NCBI GenBank assembly: GCA_009694365.1
Contig: SHVE01000010.1
Span: 1-64,000, forward strand
Source of the DNA: Thermoleophilia bacterium
GTDB taxonomy: Bacteria > Actinomycetota > Thermoleophilia > Miltoncostaeales > Miltoncostaeaceae
Reading direction: 5' to 3'
DNA: 64,000 bases
A program made the translations under genes and the position numbers. Below are positions 45,033 through 53,890 of this stretch, one piece after another (within the stretch, counting starts at the first letter, position 1; each line of letters opens with the position of its first letter). The notes under the pieces were generated by a model, which saw nothing but the letters and a program-made list of their open reading frames with translations, made no database searches and was not told where the DNA came from.

Positions 45033-45907
45033 CCCCGCTGGCCGGATTCGCGCGATCGACCGTCGCGACGGCCGAAACCGACATCGCAGTGGCAGTGGCA
45101 GGCACCGGTCCGCCGCTGCTGCTGCTACACGGGTTTCCCCAGACGATGGCCATGTGGCATGCCGTGGCGCCCGTGTTGGCGGAGCACTTCACGGTGGTCT
45201 GTGCCGACCTGCGCGGGTACGGCGCCAGCGGTCGCCCCCTGTCGGGAGAGGACCATGCCGGGTACTCCAAGCGCGCGATGGCATGCGACCAAGTAGAGGT
45301 GATGGAGGCCCTCGGGTTCGACCGCTTCGCCGTCGCCGGCCACGACCGTGGCGGTCGCGTGGCCCGGCGCATGGCGCTCGACCACCCCGACCGGGTGTCG
45401 GCACTCGCAGTGCTCGACATCGTGCCAACGGCGACGGTATTCGCGACCACCGACCACGCACTGGCGACTGCGTACTACCACTGGTTCTTCCTCATCCAGC
45501 CCGACGGCCTGCCCGAACGCATGATCGGGGCCGACCCCCGGTGGTGGCTGGGCGAGACGCTCCGACGCTGGGCGGCACCGGGATTCGCATTCGACCCGGC
45601 GGCGCTCACCGCGTACGAGGACGCCTTCGACGACCCAGCGACCATCCACGCACAGTGCGAGGACTACCGTGCCGCGGCCACCATCGACCTCGCGCACGAC
45701 GTGGTGGATGCCGGGGTGCCGATCGGCTGCCCCCTTCTTGTGCTGTGGGGCGAACAGGGGGCGATGCACCGCATCTACGACGTCCTTGGTGCGTGGACGA
45801 ACGAAGGCACCGACGTGCGCGGCGGCGCCATCGCCTCGGGGCACTTCCTCGCCGAGGAAGCACCGGAGGCCACGGCGCGAGAGTTGTTGGGGCTCCTGTC
45901 AGCCTGA
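45029..45907 (+). CDS. Alpha/beta hydrolase of the fluoroacetate dehalogenase type
   Basis: Haloacetate dehalogenases cleave the carbon-halogen bond of 2-haloacetates, including C-F. 292 residues from GTG 45029. The residues used by characterised fluoroacetate dehalogenases are present in order: nucleophile Asp106 with Arg107 and Arg110 (AGHDRGGR, carboxylate binding), Asp130 (LAVLDIVPT), His151 and Trp152 (YYHWFFLIQP, halide pocket), Tyr213 (CEDYRAAATID) and His272 (SGHFLAEE). Other landmarks: LLLLHGFPQTMAMWH and CADLRGYGASGRP. The defluorination-active subset cannot be separated from chloroacetate or epoxide-type relatives without assay. A broken exported-protein gene overlaps its stop. Confidence 0.88.
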   Translation: MTPLAGFARSTVATAETDIAVAVAGTGPPLLLLHGFPQTMAMWHAVAPVLAEHFTVVCADLRGYGASGRPLSGEDHAGYSKRAMACDQVEVMEALGFDRFAVAGHDRGGRVARRMALDHPDRVSALAVLDIVPTATVFATTDHALATAYYHWFFLIQPDGLPERMIGADPRWWLGETLRRWAAPGFAFDPAALTAYEDAFDDPATIHAQCEDYRAAATIDLAHDVVDAGVPIGCPLLVLWGEQGAMHRIYDVLGAWTNEGTDVRGGAIASGHFLAEEAPEATARELLGLLSA

Positions 45908-46419
45908 AAAGCGGGGGGGGCGCCCTCGCAGCCGCCATCGGCATCGCAGTGATTGCCGCGCTCCCGGTGACGGCTGCGGCCGGCCCTGAGTTCCTGTTCT
46001 CCCAGTCGGCGGGACAGGTGACCACGACCGGCTCGGGTCGAACCTCCGGAAACCTGGTCTGCGCACTGCCCACCGCCCGCTCATCGCCTTCGAGCAACGA
46101 CCGGGGCGCCGCACGGCCACCCTGAGCGAGCGCGACTTCATCGGGCTCTGGCGCGGGACCTTCCGCACTGACCCAACCCAACGCCATCCTCACCGGCATG
46201 GACGCTCAGGGGCGCAACCATCGCTCCGTCGTCCTAATCACGGGTGCCACCCGCACCACGGACGGCGTGCGCTACCGCGTGCGAACGCTACGCGGTGTAA
46301 TCCCGAAGGCCCTCTCCCCGGCCTACTGCCCGGCCGCCGTCTGCACCACGTCCGTCACCATCACCAACGTCTCCGCCGCACCGGTGACTCTGACAAACGT
46401 GCAATTTTCCGTGGGGTGA
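45904..46419 (+). pseudogene. Exported protein of unknown function, broken by two frameshifts
   Basis: CTG 45904 overlaps the dehalogenase stop (CTGA) and begins LKSGGGALAAAIGIAVIAAL, a good signal peptide, then GPEFLFSQSAGQVTTTGSG. Near 46055-46080 the meaningful phase shifts (LIAFEQRPGRRTATLSERDF), and again near 46165-46180 (NAILTGMDAQGRNHRSVVLI) before ending with CPAAVCTTSVTITNVSAAPV. In a single phase the gene stops early. Either a real pseudogene or two sequencing errors. The reconstructed protein would be about 170 residues, periplasmic or secreted, with a beta-rich end. No family is recognised. Confidence 0.55.
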
Positions 46420-46823
46420 CCCCTGCGCGGGTTCGCTGGGTTGGAGGCACCAAGGTCCCTGATCGCCCGTGGAGGACCCACGGGGATGTCGTCACCACCA
46501 CCCAGGTGACGTCCTTCTCGACCACGGCGGGGTGGGTCTCGGGGTCCGTCGTGGGCGTGTGCAACGCGATGGCCGGCACTGCGCACCCGGTCGCGTACTG
46601 GCCCCCACCGGCAGACACCGGTGAGGCACCACATCGGTCGCCCGTCTCCACAGCGCGCCCTCCGGAATCGTCCCGAGTGACGGGGACGCTGCCCGGTCCC
46701 CACGACACTCCGGGCGCTGTCACGGAAATTCCGCGTGCAGCACGGAATCGGCAGACGCGATTGATCAGACCCGGACCTTTTCGCGCCCGGCGGTCGCCGT
46801 GCATGATGAGGTCCCTCCCGACG
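46420..46823. other. Intergenic region without a convincing gene
   Basis: About 400 bp. A plus-strand frame starting GTG 46416 overlaps the previous stop and stays open to 46922, but runs antisense into the 46824-47102 gene and has no recognisable sequence; I do not accept it. Nothing else is visible. Confidence 0.45.
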
Positions 46824-47102
46824 CTAGATCGAGGCGGCGGCGTCCAACATGGGGGCAGCGACAATCCGCCCGCGCACCTCGTCCAACTCGCCGCGCACGA
46901 TGCACGCGCCGAGTGCCCGTAGAACGCGATCGGGATCGGGAGCGGACGCACTCGGATCGAGATCCGCCAGACGCGCCGCGACGGCCGCCCAGAGAACGCT
47001 ACGGGGGATTCCGCCCGCCACCACGGAGACCTCGAGCACGGCGATCTCGACGAGGTCGGGAGTGCGTGTGTGCGGACGCATGGGTGCATGGGATTGCAGC
47101 AT
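46824..47102 (-). CDS. Small helical protein of unknown function
   Basis: 92 codons from ATG 47102 (or 85 from ATG 47081), with clearly GC-rich third positions. Sequence includes DLVEIAVLEVSVVAGGIPRS and ADLDPSASAPDPDRVLRALG. It looks soluble and alpha-helical. No family recognised, and no good ribosome binding site. Coding status rests on codon bias. Confidence 0.5.
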   Translation of the reverse strand: MLQSHAPMRPHTRTPDLVEIAVLEVSVVAGGIPRSVLWAAVAARLADLDPSASAPDPDRVLRALGACIVRGELDEVRGRIVAAPMLDAAASI

Positions 47103-47200
47103 GGGCGAGGCACGGTAGAGGGTCTCGCGCCGTCACGCCGGACCAGATGGCCTGCGACCACCGGTCCCATACCCTAAAGATGAGAGTGAGGGTATGGGAC

Positions 47201-47425
47201 TCACGTCGCTGCGAAGGGTCCGGTACCGCCATCCGACGGGGGTGCGCACGAGGGCCGTGGCCGGGGGCGTGGGGGCGCCGCAGCGCGTAGCGCCGTGAGT
47301 TCCACCAGCCAGCGTGAGTCCTCATCGAGCACCCGGGTGACGATTTGACCGTCCGCATCCCGTGAGACGTGGCCCACCACGATGCCCTGGGAATTGCGGA
47401 CCACGATCTCGAATACCCCATCCAT
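47201..47425 (-). CDS. Small protein of unknown function
   Basis: 74 codons from ATG 47425: FEIVVRNSQGIVVGHVSRDA, DGQIVTRVLDEDSRWLVELT, then an Ala/Pro/Arg-rich tail. The frame remains open upstream with GC-biased codons to ATG 47677, which would give 158 residues; that extension is rich in Trp, Arg and Cys and less protein-like. No domain recognised. Confidence 0.5.
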   Translation of the reverse strand: MDGVFEIVVRNSQGIVVGHVSRDADGQIVTRVLDEDSRWLVELTALRAAAPPRPRPRPSCAPPSDGGTGPFAAT

Positions 47426-48016
47426 AAACGCGACCGTAGCGCAGGCCTCACCGCAGAGGCTCGGGACATGGCACACGAGGTGACGGCGGAGTGCACCGCT
47501 CCGTTCAACCACCACCCACGCTGTGCCGAGATCGGTCCGGCATCTCGTGGTGAGCGGCAAGGGCGACCGGACGCCTCGGCCGATCCGGTGCCACCCCGAC
47601 CTGCGCCACGTGCCCATGGACCAAGCGACGGCGATCACCGGGGGTTCGTGTGGCCCCAGCACCATGCGGCCGACCATGCACGTACCCGTCGCCGATGAGG
47701 AGGTGGTACCGAGCCTGTGCGCGGTCCGCGCCGGTGGGCGCTGCGGATACCCCTCCTCGGAGGACCTGCCGACGCCGCCCGAGGCGTCAGGCCCCATGCG
47801 GGGGGATCCCACCCCGTGGGCCCCGCCTCGTGCGCCGACCCCGGCTCGGGTATCCGAGATCGGTGATCGCGGGTGGACAGATACCGGGCGTGCTCCCGAC
47901 GACGGGCACACCGCCGCACGTGGTGTGACGACCCGCCACGCCTACTCACGTGCCGTTGTGATGCCCATCGCGCCCCCATGGGGGATGCCGCACGACGACC
48001 GCGTACCCTAGGCGTG
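47426..48016. other. Poorly understood region upstream of the enolase-superfamily gene
   Basis: About 590 bp. On the minus strand the frame of the small gene ending at 47201 is open through to 47677. On the plus strand a frame ending at 48011 contains MHVPVADEEVVPSLCAVRAG and proline-rich sequence. Neither has a ribosome binding site or recognisable family. The promoter of the gene starting at 48017 should be at the right end. Confidence 0.35.
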
Positions 48017-49063
48017 ATGTATGACCTGATCCGCGACATGCCCCTCGTTATTGACGACGTCGCGCTGGAGCGGCTCGACTTGGCCGAGGCACCCGGGTTT
48101 GCGCGCATCAGCACCGTCGTCCACCTCATCGGCCGCGGTCATGAGGGACTCGGTGAAGACGTGACCTACGAGTCCACCGAAGTGGTGGCATTCCACATCA
48201 CGGGTCCACCGGACCTCCGCGGGACGTGGACCATCCACTCCCTCTCGCAGGCCCTGGTGGCGATGGACCTGTTCACCATCCCACCCACGTGGGCGCCGAG
48301 CCGCGGGTACCGTCGGTGGGCGTTCGAGGCCGCTGCCCTCGACCTCGCGCTGCGCCAGGCCGGTGAGCCGCTGTGGCGCGTGATGGGCATCGACCCCCGT
48401 CCCGTGGAGTTCGTTATCTCGACCGAACTGGGCGACCCCCCCGACCCGGCGCGCGTGCTCCGCTGGGCCGAGGCAATGCCCGGGATCGGCTTCAAGGTGG
48501 ACGCGACCTCCGCGTGGACGCGCGACACCGCAACCGCGCTCGCCGACGGGGCGGACGTGCTGGTGGTCGATCTGAAGGGGCACTACGCCGGGACGGCAAT
48601 GGATGTGGGCGCCGATGCCGGCCTCTACGCGATGGTTGCCGAGGAGTTCCCCAACGCGTGGATCGAGGACCCGCATGTGGATGCTCGCACGCGCATCGCG
48701 CTGGCTGGCGCGGAGGACCGCATCACATGGGATGCCCCCATCCACTCGGCCGACGACATCGGGCGGCAGGCGATCGCCGCGCGCACGATCAACGTCAAGC
48801 CGTCGCGCATCGGATCACTCGAGGGCCTCCTCGCCGTGTACGACGCCGTCCGCGCGCAGGGCCTCGGCGCATATGGCGGCGGCCAGTTCGAACTGGGGCC
48901 GGGGCGTGGACAGATCCAGTATCTGGCGTCGCTGTTTCACCCCGACGCGCCGAACGACACATCACCCGTGGCATTCCACGGACCTGTGCGCTCCGGACTG
49001 CCCACCTCCCCGCTGGAGCCCGCCGCGTCGGCGACGGGGTTCCGCTGGGGACCCGACGACTAG
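48017..49063 (+). CDS. Enolase-superfamily protein (MR/MLE-like)
   Basis: 348 residues with the pattern of the mandelate racemase / muconate-lactonizing / OSB synthase group, which abstract a proton alpha to a carboxylate with Mg2+. Likely metal ligands: Asp in DVLVVDLKGHY, Glu in NAWIEDPHVDA, Asp in RITWDAPIHSA; a general-base candidate Lys lies in RTINVKPSRIGS and another in IGFKVDATSAW. The N-terminal capping domain is shorter than usual and the metal-site spacing looks atypical. Substrate unknown; no menaquinone or sugar-acid genes are nearby. The stop overlaps the opposite-strand gene by 4 bp. Confidence 0.75.
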   Translation: MYDLIRDMPLVIDDVALERLDLAEAPGFARISTVVHLIGRGHEGLGEDVTYESTEVVAFHITGPPDLRGTWTIHSLSQALVAMDLFTIPPTWAPSRGYRRWAFEAAALDLALRQAGEPLWRVMGIDPRPVEFVISTELGDPPDPARVLRWAEAMPGIGFKVDATSAWTRDTATALADGADVLVVDLKGHYAGTAMDVGADAGLYAMVAEEFPNAWIEDPHVDARTRIALAGAEDRITWDAPIHSADDIGRQAIAARTINVKPSRIGSLEGLLAVYDAVRAQGLGAYGGGQFELGPGRGQIQYLASLFHPDAPNDTSPVAFHGPVRSGLPTSPLEPAASATGFRWGPDD

Positions 49064-49257
49064 GGAGTTACGGGTGCGGGTTCGACGAGCGCGCGCACGG
49101 CCACGAGGCGATCCCAAGCGGTCTCCTCGGCACGCAGGTGCTCGTCCTCACTGGCGTAGAGGTGTGCTCCCCGCGATACGCACAGGTAATCGGCCATCGC
49201 GCGCTCGAGCTCCTCATCGGGGCTCAAGTGACGCCGAGTGGGAACTTCGCTGCTCAC
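49060..49257 (-). CDS. Small acidic protein of unknown function
   Basis: 65 residues from GTG 49257 with a near-consensus GGAGGTGA about six bases upstream, the best ribosome binding site in this part of the window. Sequence contains RRHLSPDEELERAMADYLCV and HLRAEETAWDRLVAVRALVE, an alpha-helical, acidic protein without motifs. Convergent with the enolase-superfamily gene (4-bp stop overlap). Confidence 0.65.
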   Translation of the reverse strand: MSSEVPTRRHLSPDEELERAMADYLCVSRGAHLYASEDEHLRAEETAWDRLVAVRALVEPAPVTP

Positions 49258-49337
49258 CACGTCACCTCCTGACCGGTTAGGGATTACGGTAGCGCGACGT
49301 CCGGACCGATGCCCATCCCACAGTTCCCCGGAGGGCG

Positions 49338-49438
49338 CGACGGGGGCCACCATGGCGCTGGCGACGATGCCCGTGGTGCCGCGGGGGCAGGATCCGCCGC
49401 TACGACGGGGGCCACCAGGGCGCTGGTGATGATGCCCG
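49338..49438. repeat. Near-direct repeat, 36 bp copies 65 bp apart
   Basis: 49338-49373 and 49403-49438 match at 33 of 36 positions (core CGACGGGGGCCACCA). The 29-base spacer carries a weak GCCGC/GCGGC-type self-complementarity. The repeat lies in the short gap between two small genes and is not clearly coding. Confidence 0.85.
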
Positions 49439-49493
49439 CCACTACCGCGCCTACCACTGACGCGCCGTATCCCAACCCACGTCGCCGCGATCG

Positions 49494-49712
49494 TTGCCCG
49501 ACGTCGTGTCGTTTCTGTGTCGGGCGGTATCCAACCCCCGCCTCATCGTGGGCAACCTGCTCGTCGGGATGCGCACCACCGCGGAGAGCACCAACGGATT
49601 CGTGGTGGCCGCACTGGTGGCGCAGGAGCAGATGGAACTGCGAAGCACCATCTCCGGCGACTGGGGAACGACTCAAGGGGACCCGTTTGTTTGGGAACAC
49701 ATGTTCCCCTAG
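49494..49712 (+). CDS. Small protein of unknown function
   Basis: 72 codons from TTG 49494 with GC-rich third positions: FLCRAVSNPRLIVGNLLVGM, NGFVVAALVAQEQMELRSTI, SGDWGTTQGDPFVWEHMF. No ribosome binding site, membrane segment or known motif; an ATG at 49569 is a later alternative. It ends 12 bp before the next small gene, which may be in the same transcript. Confidence 0.45.
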   Translation: MPDVVSFLCRAVSNPRLIVGNLLVGMRTTAESTNGFVVAALVAQEQMELRSTISGDWGTTQGDPFVWEHMFP

Positions 49713-49724
49713 AGTGCTCCGGCC

Positions 49725-50021
49725 ATGGGCGACGGGGTCGAGGACATCATTCGCGTGGCATCCCTCACTATGAGCGACGATCAGGCGGACCGACTCATCG
49801 GGTGGATCGCACTCCGCACGGGGCGCAGTAAGGCTCTGACAACCGGCGACGACACCATCGCGCGCCTGCGCCACGTGGCGGAAAACTGGATGGACGACGA
49901 CCAACGACGTCGCTTGGCCGAATGGATCGCCCGGCGGGTGGCGCGGGGCGAGGACCCCGTGCCGTCGTCGCCCACTGCGGTTCGGCGTGCGAACAGGGAG
50001 CCGTGGACCCTGCCCGCATGA
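49725..50021 (+). CDS. Small helical protein of unknown function
   Basis: 98 residues from ATG 49725. Two similar segments, MSDDQADRLIGWIALRTGR and MDDDQRRRLAEWIARRVAR, suggest an internal duplication of a helical unit of about 45 residues. Acidic/basic helices, no cysteines, no signal. A further 37-codon frame overlaps its stop as ATGA (50018-50131, MNTLTTPLTHLLGIPTFAGI), but that is too short to call. Confidence 0.55.
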   Translation: MGDGVEDIIRVASLTMSDDQADRLIGWIALRTGRSKALTTGDDTIARLRHVAENWMDDDQRRRLAEWIARRVARGEDPVPSSPTAVRRANREPWTLPA

Positions 50022-50160
50022 ACACCCTCACCACGCCGCTCACACACCTCCTCGGCATTCCGACGTTCGCGGGAATCCGCCTCATCACAGTGGGGCCAAC
50101 TCAGACCATCATTCCCAGAAGCGGATTGTGACCGTCCACAGCACCCGGTGTCGAGGTTCC

Positions 50161-50219
50161 GGTGCCTGACACCTCACAATCGGGGATCGCCGCACACTAG
50201 GCCGCTGGTGTCTGACACC
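50161..50219. repeat. Two GGTGYCTGACACC palindromes downstream of dnaE
   Basis: GGTGCCTGACACC at 50161-50173 and GGTGTCTGACACC at 50207-50219 are 13-base near-palindromes. Related elements occur on the other side of dnaE (53891-54118). The stretch 50022-50391 holds no convincing gene, and these are its only distinct features. They resemble small dispersed REP-like intergenic repeats. Confidence 0.75.
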
Positions 50220-50391
50220 AGACGATGGAGAGAAACACACGGTTCGTCGCCCTAGCCGTGCGCTTCCGGCGCACCGCGCGTATGCGACATGGGTACGTGC
50301 CCGACATGGGCCGTCGGGACCGACGCCCGTCACACACCGGACGACCACCTGCGCACCCACACCCGACCACGCCCCGAACCGACGGCGGGGA

Positions 50392-53300
50392 TCAGACGAC
50401 CGCCCGCTCCCCGAACATCGACTTGAGCGTCGCGAGGAGGCTGCGATCTGTGGGGTCGACGGCGTACTCGCTTCCGAGGCGCATGCGGGTCTCGCCCTCG
50501 GGCGTACGAAGCGCCACGATGACGCATGCCTCGCCGGGATGATCGGTGAACAACCGCTTGAGCATCGCCATGTCGGTCATGGCGAATCGGGACGCGTCGA
50601 CTTCGAGGAGCAGGCGATCCTCCTCATCGGCCGGATCGGGCACGAACGGCTCCACCGTGGAGGCCACAAGCTTGATCTCGCTCTCGCTCTTGCGATCAAT
50701 GCGTCCGGTAATGACGACGAGGGCATCGACGGTGAGCACGTCACGACGGGCGGCCAGCACCTGGGGTACCACCACCACCTCGATGGACCCCTCCAGATCG
50801 TCGAACTGCACGAACGCCATGGGCTCACCACGCTTGGTGGTGATGCTCTTGACCGCGCTGACAATGCCGCCGAGCGTCACCATCTGGCCATCGGCGCACC
50901 GCTCTATCTCGCCGATGGTGACGGTGGTGATGCGCCGTAACTGCCGGCGGCAGTCGGCCAGCGGGTGACTCGACACGTAGAGACCGATCGCCTCCTTCTC
51001 TCCGGCGAGAAACTGGTCCTTGTCCATCTCCGGCATGGTGATGGGCGGATCCTGCTCCAGTGACCCGCTGCTGGAGTCGTCGAGCATGCCGAAGAGCGAC
51101 TCCTGGCCGACGGCCTGGTCGTTGCGTCGCTTCACCGCCCGGCCCACAGCGGCCGGGAGAGCATCGAGCATGCCGGCGCGTGTGGCTCCGGTGCAGTCGA
51201 GCGCCCCGCCACGCACCAGACTTTCCAGCGCACGCTTGTTGATTTGTACAGGGTCGATGCGGCGACACAGGTCCCAGATCGACGTGTACGGACCGCCGCT
51301 CGCGCGCTCTTCGATGAGGGCGCTGACGGCTCCCTCCCCCACCCCTTTGACGGCCGTGAGCCCGAACCGGATCTCGCGGTCACCGGTGACGGCGAATCCG
51401 GAACCCGACTCGTTGACGTCGGGCGGCAGAACCTCCATGCCCATGTCGGAGCTGGCCGCCACATAGACGGGCACGCGGTCCTTGGTGTCCATGACCGACG
51501 TCAGCACTGCCGCCATGTACGCCGCCGGATGATTGGCCTTGAGGTAGGCCGTTCGGTAGGACACGAGGGCGTAACAGGCCGCGTGGCTCTTGTTGAACGA
51601 GTAGTCGCCGGCGGCTTCGCAGAGACCCCAGAGATCCTGAGCCACGCGCGGGTCGGTGCCCGAGTCGATACACCCTTGGATGAACAGGTCCGACAACGAC
51701 GCCATGAGGTCCTTGTCCTTCTTGCCCACCGCCTTCCGCAGGTCGTCCGCGCGCGCCGGTGAGAACCCCGCGATGGTGCGCGAGATCTGCATCAACTGCT
51801 CCTGGTACACGGCGACGGAGTACGTCGGTCCCGTGATGGGCTCCAGCCGCGGGTCGGCGAACCTCACGCGGCGGGGATCGCGCTTGTTCTGCGCGTACGT
51901 GGAGATGAAGGCCATCGGGCCCGGCCGATAGAGGGCCACCAGCGCGATGAGGTCGGCGAACTCGGTGGGACGCACCTCGCGCAACGCCTCGCGCATGCCG
52001 GACGACTCGAACTGGAACACTCCGATGGCATCCCCCTTCGCAAGCATCCGATACGTGGCAGGGTCGTCCATGGGGATGGTCTCGATATCGAGATCCGCAC
52101 CCGTGGTCTCGTGAATCAGGCGAAGCGCATCCTCGATGATGTCGAGGTTGCGCAGGCCCAGGAAGTCCATCTTCAGAAGTCCGAGGGCCTCTACGTCGTG
52201 GTCGGGAACCTGTGTGACCAGGGCGCCCTCGTCGTCCACGCGCACGGGAAGGAAGTCGGTAACCGCGCCCGGTGCGATGACCACCCCGGCCGCGTGGACG
52301 CCCTCATTACGGACCAGCCCCTCGAGCGGGCGAGCCACCTCCATGATGCGCTTGGCACCCTCGTCCGCCTCAACATGGGCGGCCAACTCGCTCCCGGGCG
52401 CCAATGCCTGCTCGAGATTGATGCCGACGCGCTCAGGCACGAGCTTGGCGATGCGGTCCACCTGGGCGTAGGGAATCCCGAGCACCCGACCGGAGTCGCG
52501 TACCACCGCGCGGGCCATCAACTTGCCAAAGGTGCCAATGCGGGCAACCGCGTTGCCACCGTACTTCTGCGTGACGTAGGCCACGACGCGATCACGGCCA
52601 CCCACCGAGAAGTCGGTGTCGATGTCGGGCAGGCTCTTGCGACCCGGGTTGAGGAAGCGTTCGAACAGCAGCCCGTGTTCGAGAGGATCGAGATCGGTGA
52701 TACGTAGCGAGAAGGCGACGAGCGACCCCGCGGCCGATCCGCGCCCCGGTCCCACGGCCACGCCATTCTCGCGTGACCACGTGATGTAGTCCCACACGAT
52801 GAGGAAGTACGACGAGAAACCCATCTCCTGGATGGTGGTGATCTCGAACTTGAGGCGCTCGTCGGCGTCCGTGGGCCAGTGCCCCTCGCCGTACCGGCGA
52901 TCGAGGCCGTCGTGACAGAGCCGCTCCAGGTACACGTCGTCCGACTCCCCGGTGGGCACCGGGAACACCGGCAACTTGATGTCCCCCAACGGGAGGTTGA
53001 GACCCGCGCACCGCGCGACGATCTCCATGGTTGTCGGGATGGAACCTGGGAAGTCCGGGAGCGCGGCGAGCATCTCGTCGGCCGACTTGATGAAGAACTC
53101 CTGCGTGTCGAACTTGAAGCGATTGGGGTTCGACAGCAGGTCACGGGTTTGGATGGCCAGTAGGGCGTCGTGGCTTTCGGCGTCTTGGTGACACACGTAG
53201 TGCACGTCGCCGGTCGCCACCATCGTGCGACCGGTCTCCGTGGCGAGAGTGCCCAAGTGCTGGTTGATGCGCTTCTGGCTCTCGATGCCGGAGTCCTGAA

Positions 53301-53823
53301 GCTCGAGGTACACGTCGTCCGGCCCAAAGATCTGGCAAAGCGTGTCGAGCTCCTGCCGTGCGCCCGCGAGGTCCTCGTCGGCAAGTCGCGAGCAGATGGT
53401 GCCTGAGAGGCATCCCGACAGGACGATGATGCCGTCGGCGTAACGGCTCATCAGTTCGTGATCGATGCGCGGACGGCGGTGATAGCCCTCGATGTAGCCG
53501 GCCGAGCACAAGCGGATGAGGTTGTAATAGCCCTCAGTGCTCTCCGCGAGCAATGTGAGGTGGTTGCGCTTCTCGCGCCCGGGTCGCTCGCGGTGGTCGG
53601 GGACGACGTACGCCTCAAGCCCCACGATGGGCGTGATACCGCGCTTCGTGGCCTCACGGTAGAGCTCCACCGCGCCGCTCATCACTCCGTGATCGGTGAG
53701 GGCCACCGCGCTCTGGCCCAGTTCCTCCACCCGGTCGAGCAGTCGCGGGATCTTGCACGCGCCGTCCAGAATCGAGTAGTCCGAGTGGACATGGAGATGC
53801 GCGAAGGGAGTACTGCTGCTCAC
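50392..53823 (-). CDS. dnaE: DNA polymerase III subunit alpha
   Basis: Replicative polymerase catalytic subunit. 1143 residues from GTG 53823; upstream in-frame sequence is not conserved. Domains in order: PHP domain (FAHLHVHSDYSILDGACK; ALTDHGVMSGAVELY), polymerase core with catalytic aspartates in KSLPDIDTDFSVGGRD and fingers AVGPGRGSAAGSLVAF, the helix-hairpin-helix region (KGVGEGAVSALIEERASGGP), and an OB fold (VTLGGIVSAVKSITTKRGEP). It belongs to the DnaE1 type. Flanked on both sides by GGTGYCTGACACC-like repeats. Transcribed alone, with argG 330 bp upstream in the same direction. Confidence 0.97.
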   Translation of the reverse strand: MSSSTPFAHLHVHSDYSILDGACKIPRLLDRVEELGQSAVALTDHGVMSGAVELYREATKRGITPIVGLEAYVVPDHRERPGREKRNHLTLLAESTEGYYNLIRLCSAGYIEGYHRRPRIDHELMSRYADGIIVLSGCLSGTICSRLADEDLAGARQELDTLCQIFGPDDVYLELQDSGIESQKRINQHLGTLATETGRTMVATGDVHYVCHQDAESHDALLAIQTRDLLSNPNRFKFDTQEFFIKSADEMLAALPDFPGSIPTTMEIVARCAGLNLPLGDIKLPVFPVPTGESDDVYLERLCHDGLDRRYGEGHWPTDADERLKFEITTIQEMGFSSYFLIVWDYITWSRENGVAVGPGRGSAAGSLVAFSLRITDLDPLEHGLLFERFLNPGRKSLPDIDTDFSVGGRDRVVAYVTQKYGGNAVARIGTFGKLMARAVVRDSGRVLGIPYAQVDRIAKLVPERVGINLEQALAPGSELAAHVEADEGAKRIMEVARPLEGLVRNEGVHAAGVVIAPGAVTDFLPVRVDDEGALVTQVPDHDVEALGLLKMDFLGLRNLDIIEDALRLIHETTGADLDIETIPMDDPATYRMLAKGDAIGVFQFESSGMREALREVRPTEFADLIALVALYRPGPMAFISTYAQNKRDPRRVRFADPRLEPITGPTYSVAVYQEQLMQISRTIAGFSPARADDLRKAVGKKDKDLMASLSDLFIQGCIDSGTDPRVAQDLWGLCEAAGDYSFNKSHAACYALVSYRTAYLKANHPAAYMAAVLTSVMDTKDRVPVYVAASSDMGMEVLPPDVNESGSGFAVTGDREIRFGLTAVKGVGEGAVSALIEERASGGPYTSIWDLCRRIDPVQINKRALESLVRGGALDCTGATRAGMLDALPAAVGRAVKRRNDQAVGQESLFGMLDDSSSGSLEQDPPITMPEMDKDQFLAGEKEAIGLYVSSHPLADCRRQLRRITTVTIGEIERCADGQMVTLGGIVSAVKSITTKRGEPMAFVQFDDLEGSIEVVVVPQVLAARRDVLTVDALVVITGRIDRKSESEIKLVASTVEPFVPDPADEEDRLLLEVDASRFAMTDMAMLKRLFTDHPGEACVIVALRTPEGETRMRLGSEYAVDPTDRSLLATLKSMFGERAVV

Positions 53824-53890
53824 CCCCCCAACGTACCCGCTGCCGCCGACGGCGTGGTATCGCCCGCCGCGTTCCACCCCGCCGTCGTCA

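Noticed and set aside
46416-46922. GTG-started plus-strand frame overlapping the stop of the exported pseudogene
   Set aside because: It looks coupled at first (GTGA overlap), but its sequence has no protein character and it runs antisense into the better supported gene at 46824-47102.
47523-48011. Plus-strand frame of about 160 codons ending just before the enolase-superfamily gene
   Set aside because: Proline- and arginine-rich without a ribosome binding site or family; overlaps the minus-strand small gene extension, and neither could be preferred.
48017-49063. Assignment of the enolase-superfamily protein as o-succinylbenzoate synthase (menC)
   Set aside because: No menaquinone genes are nearby and the metal/base residue spacing does not settle the subgroup; only the superfamily call is justified.
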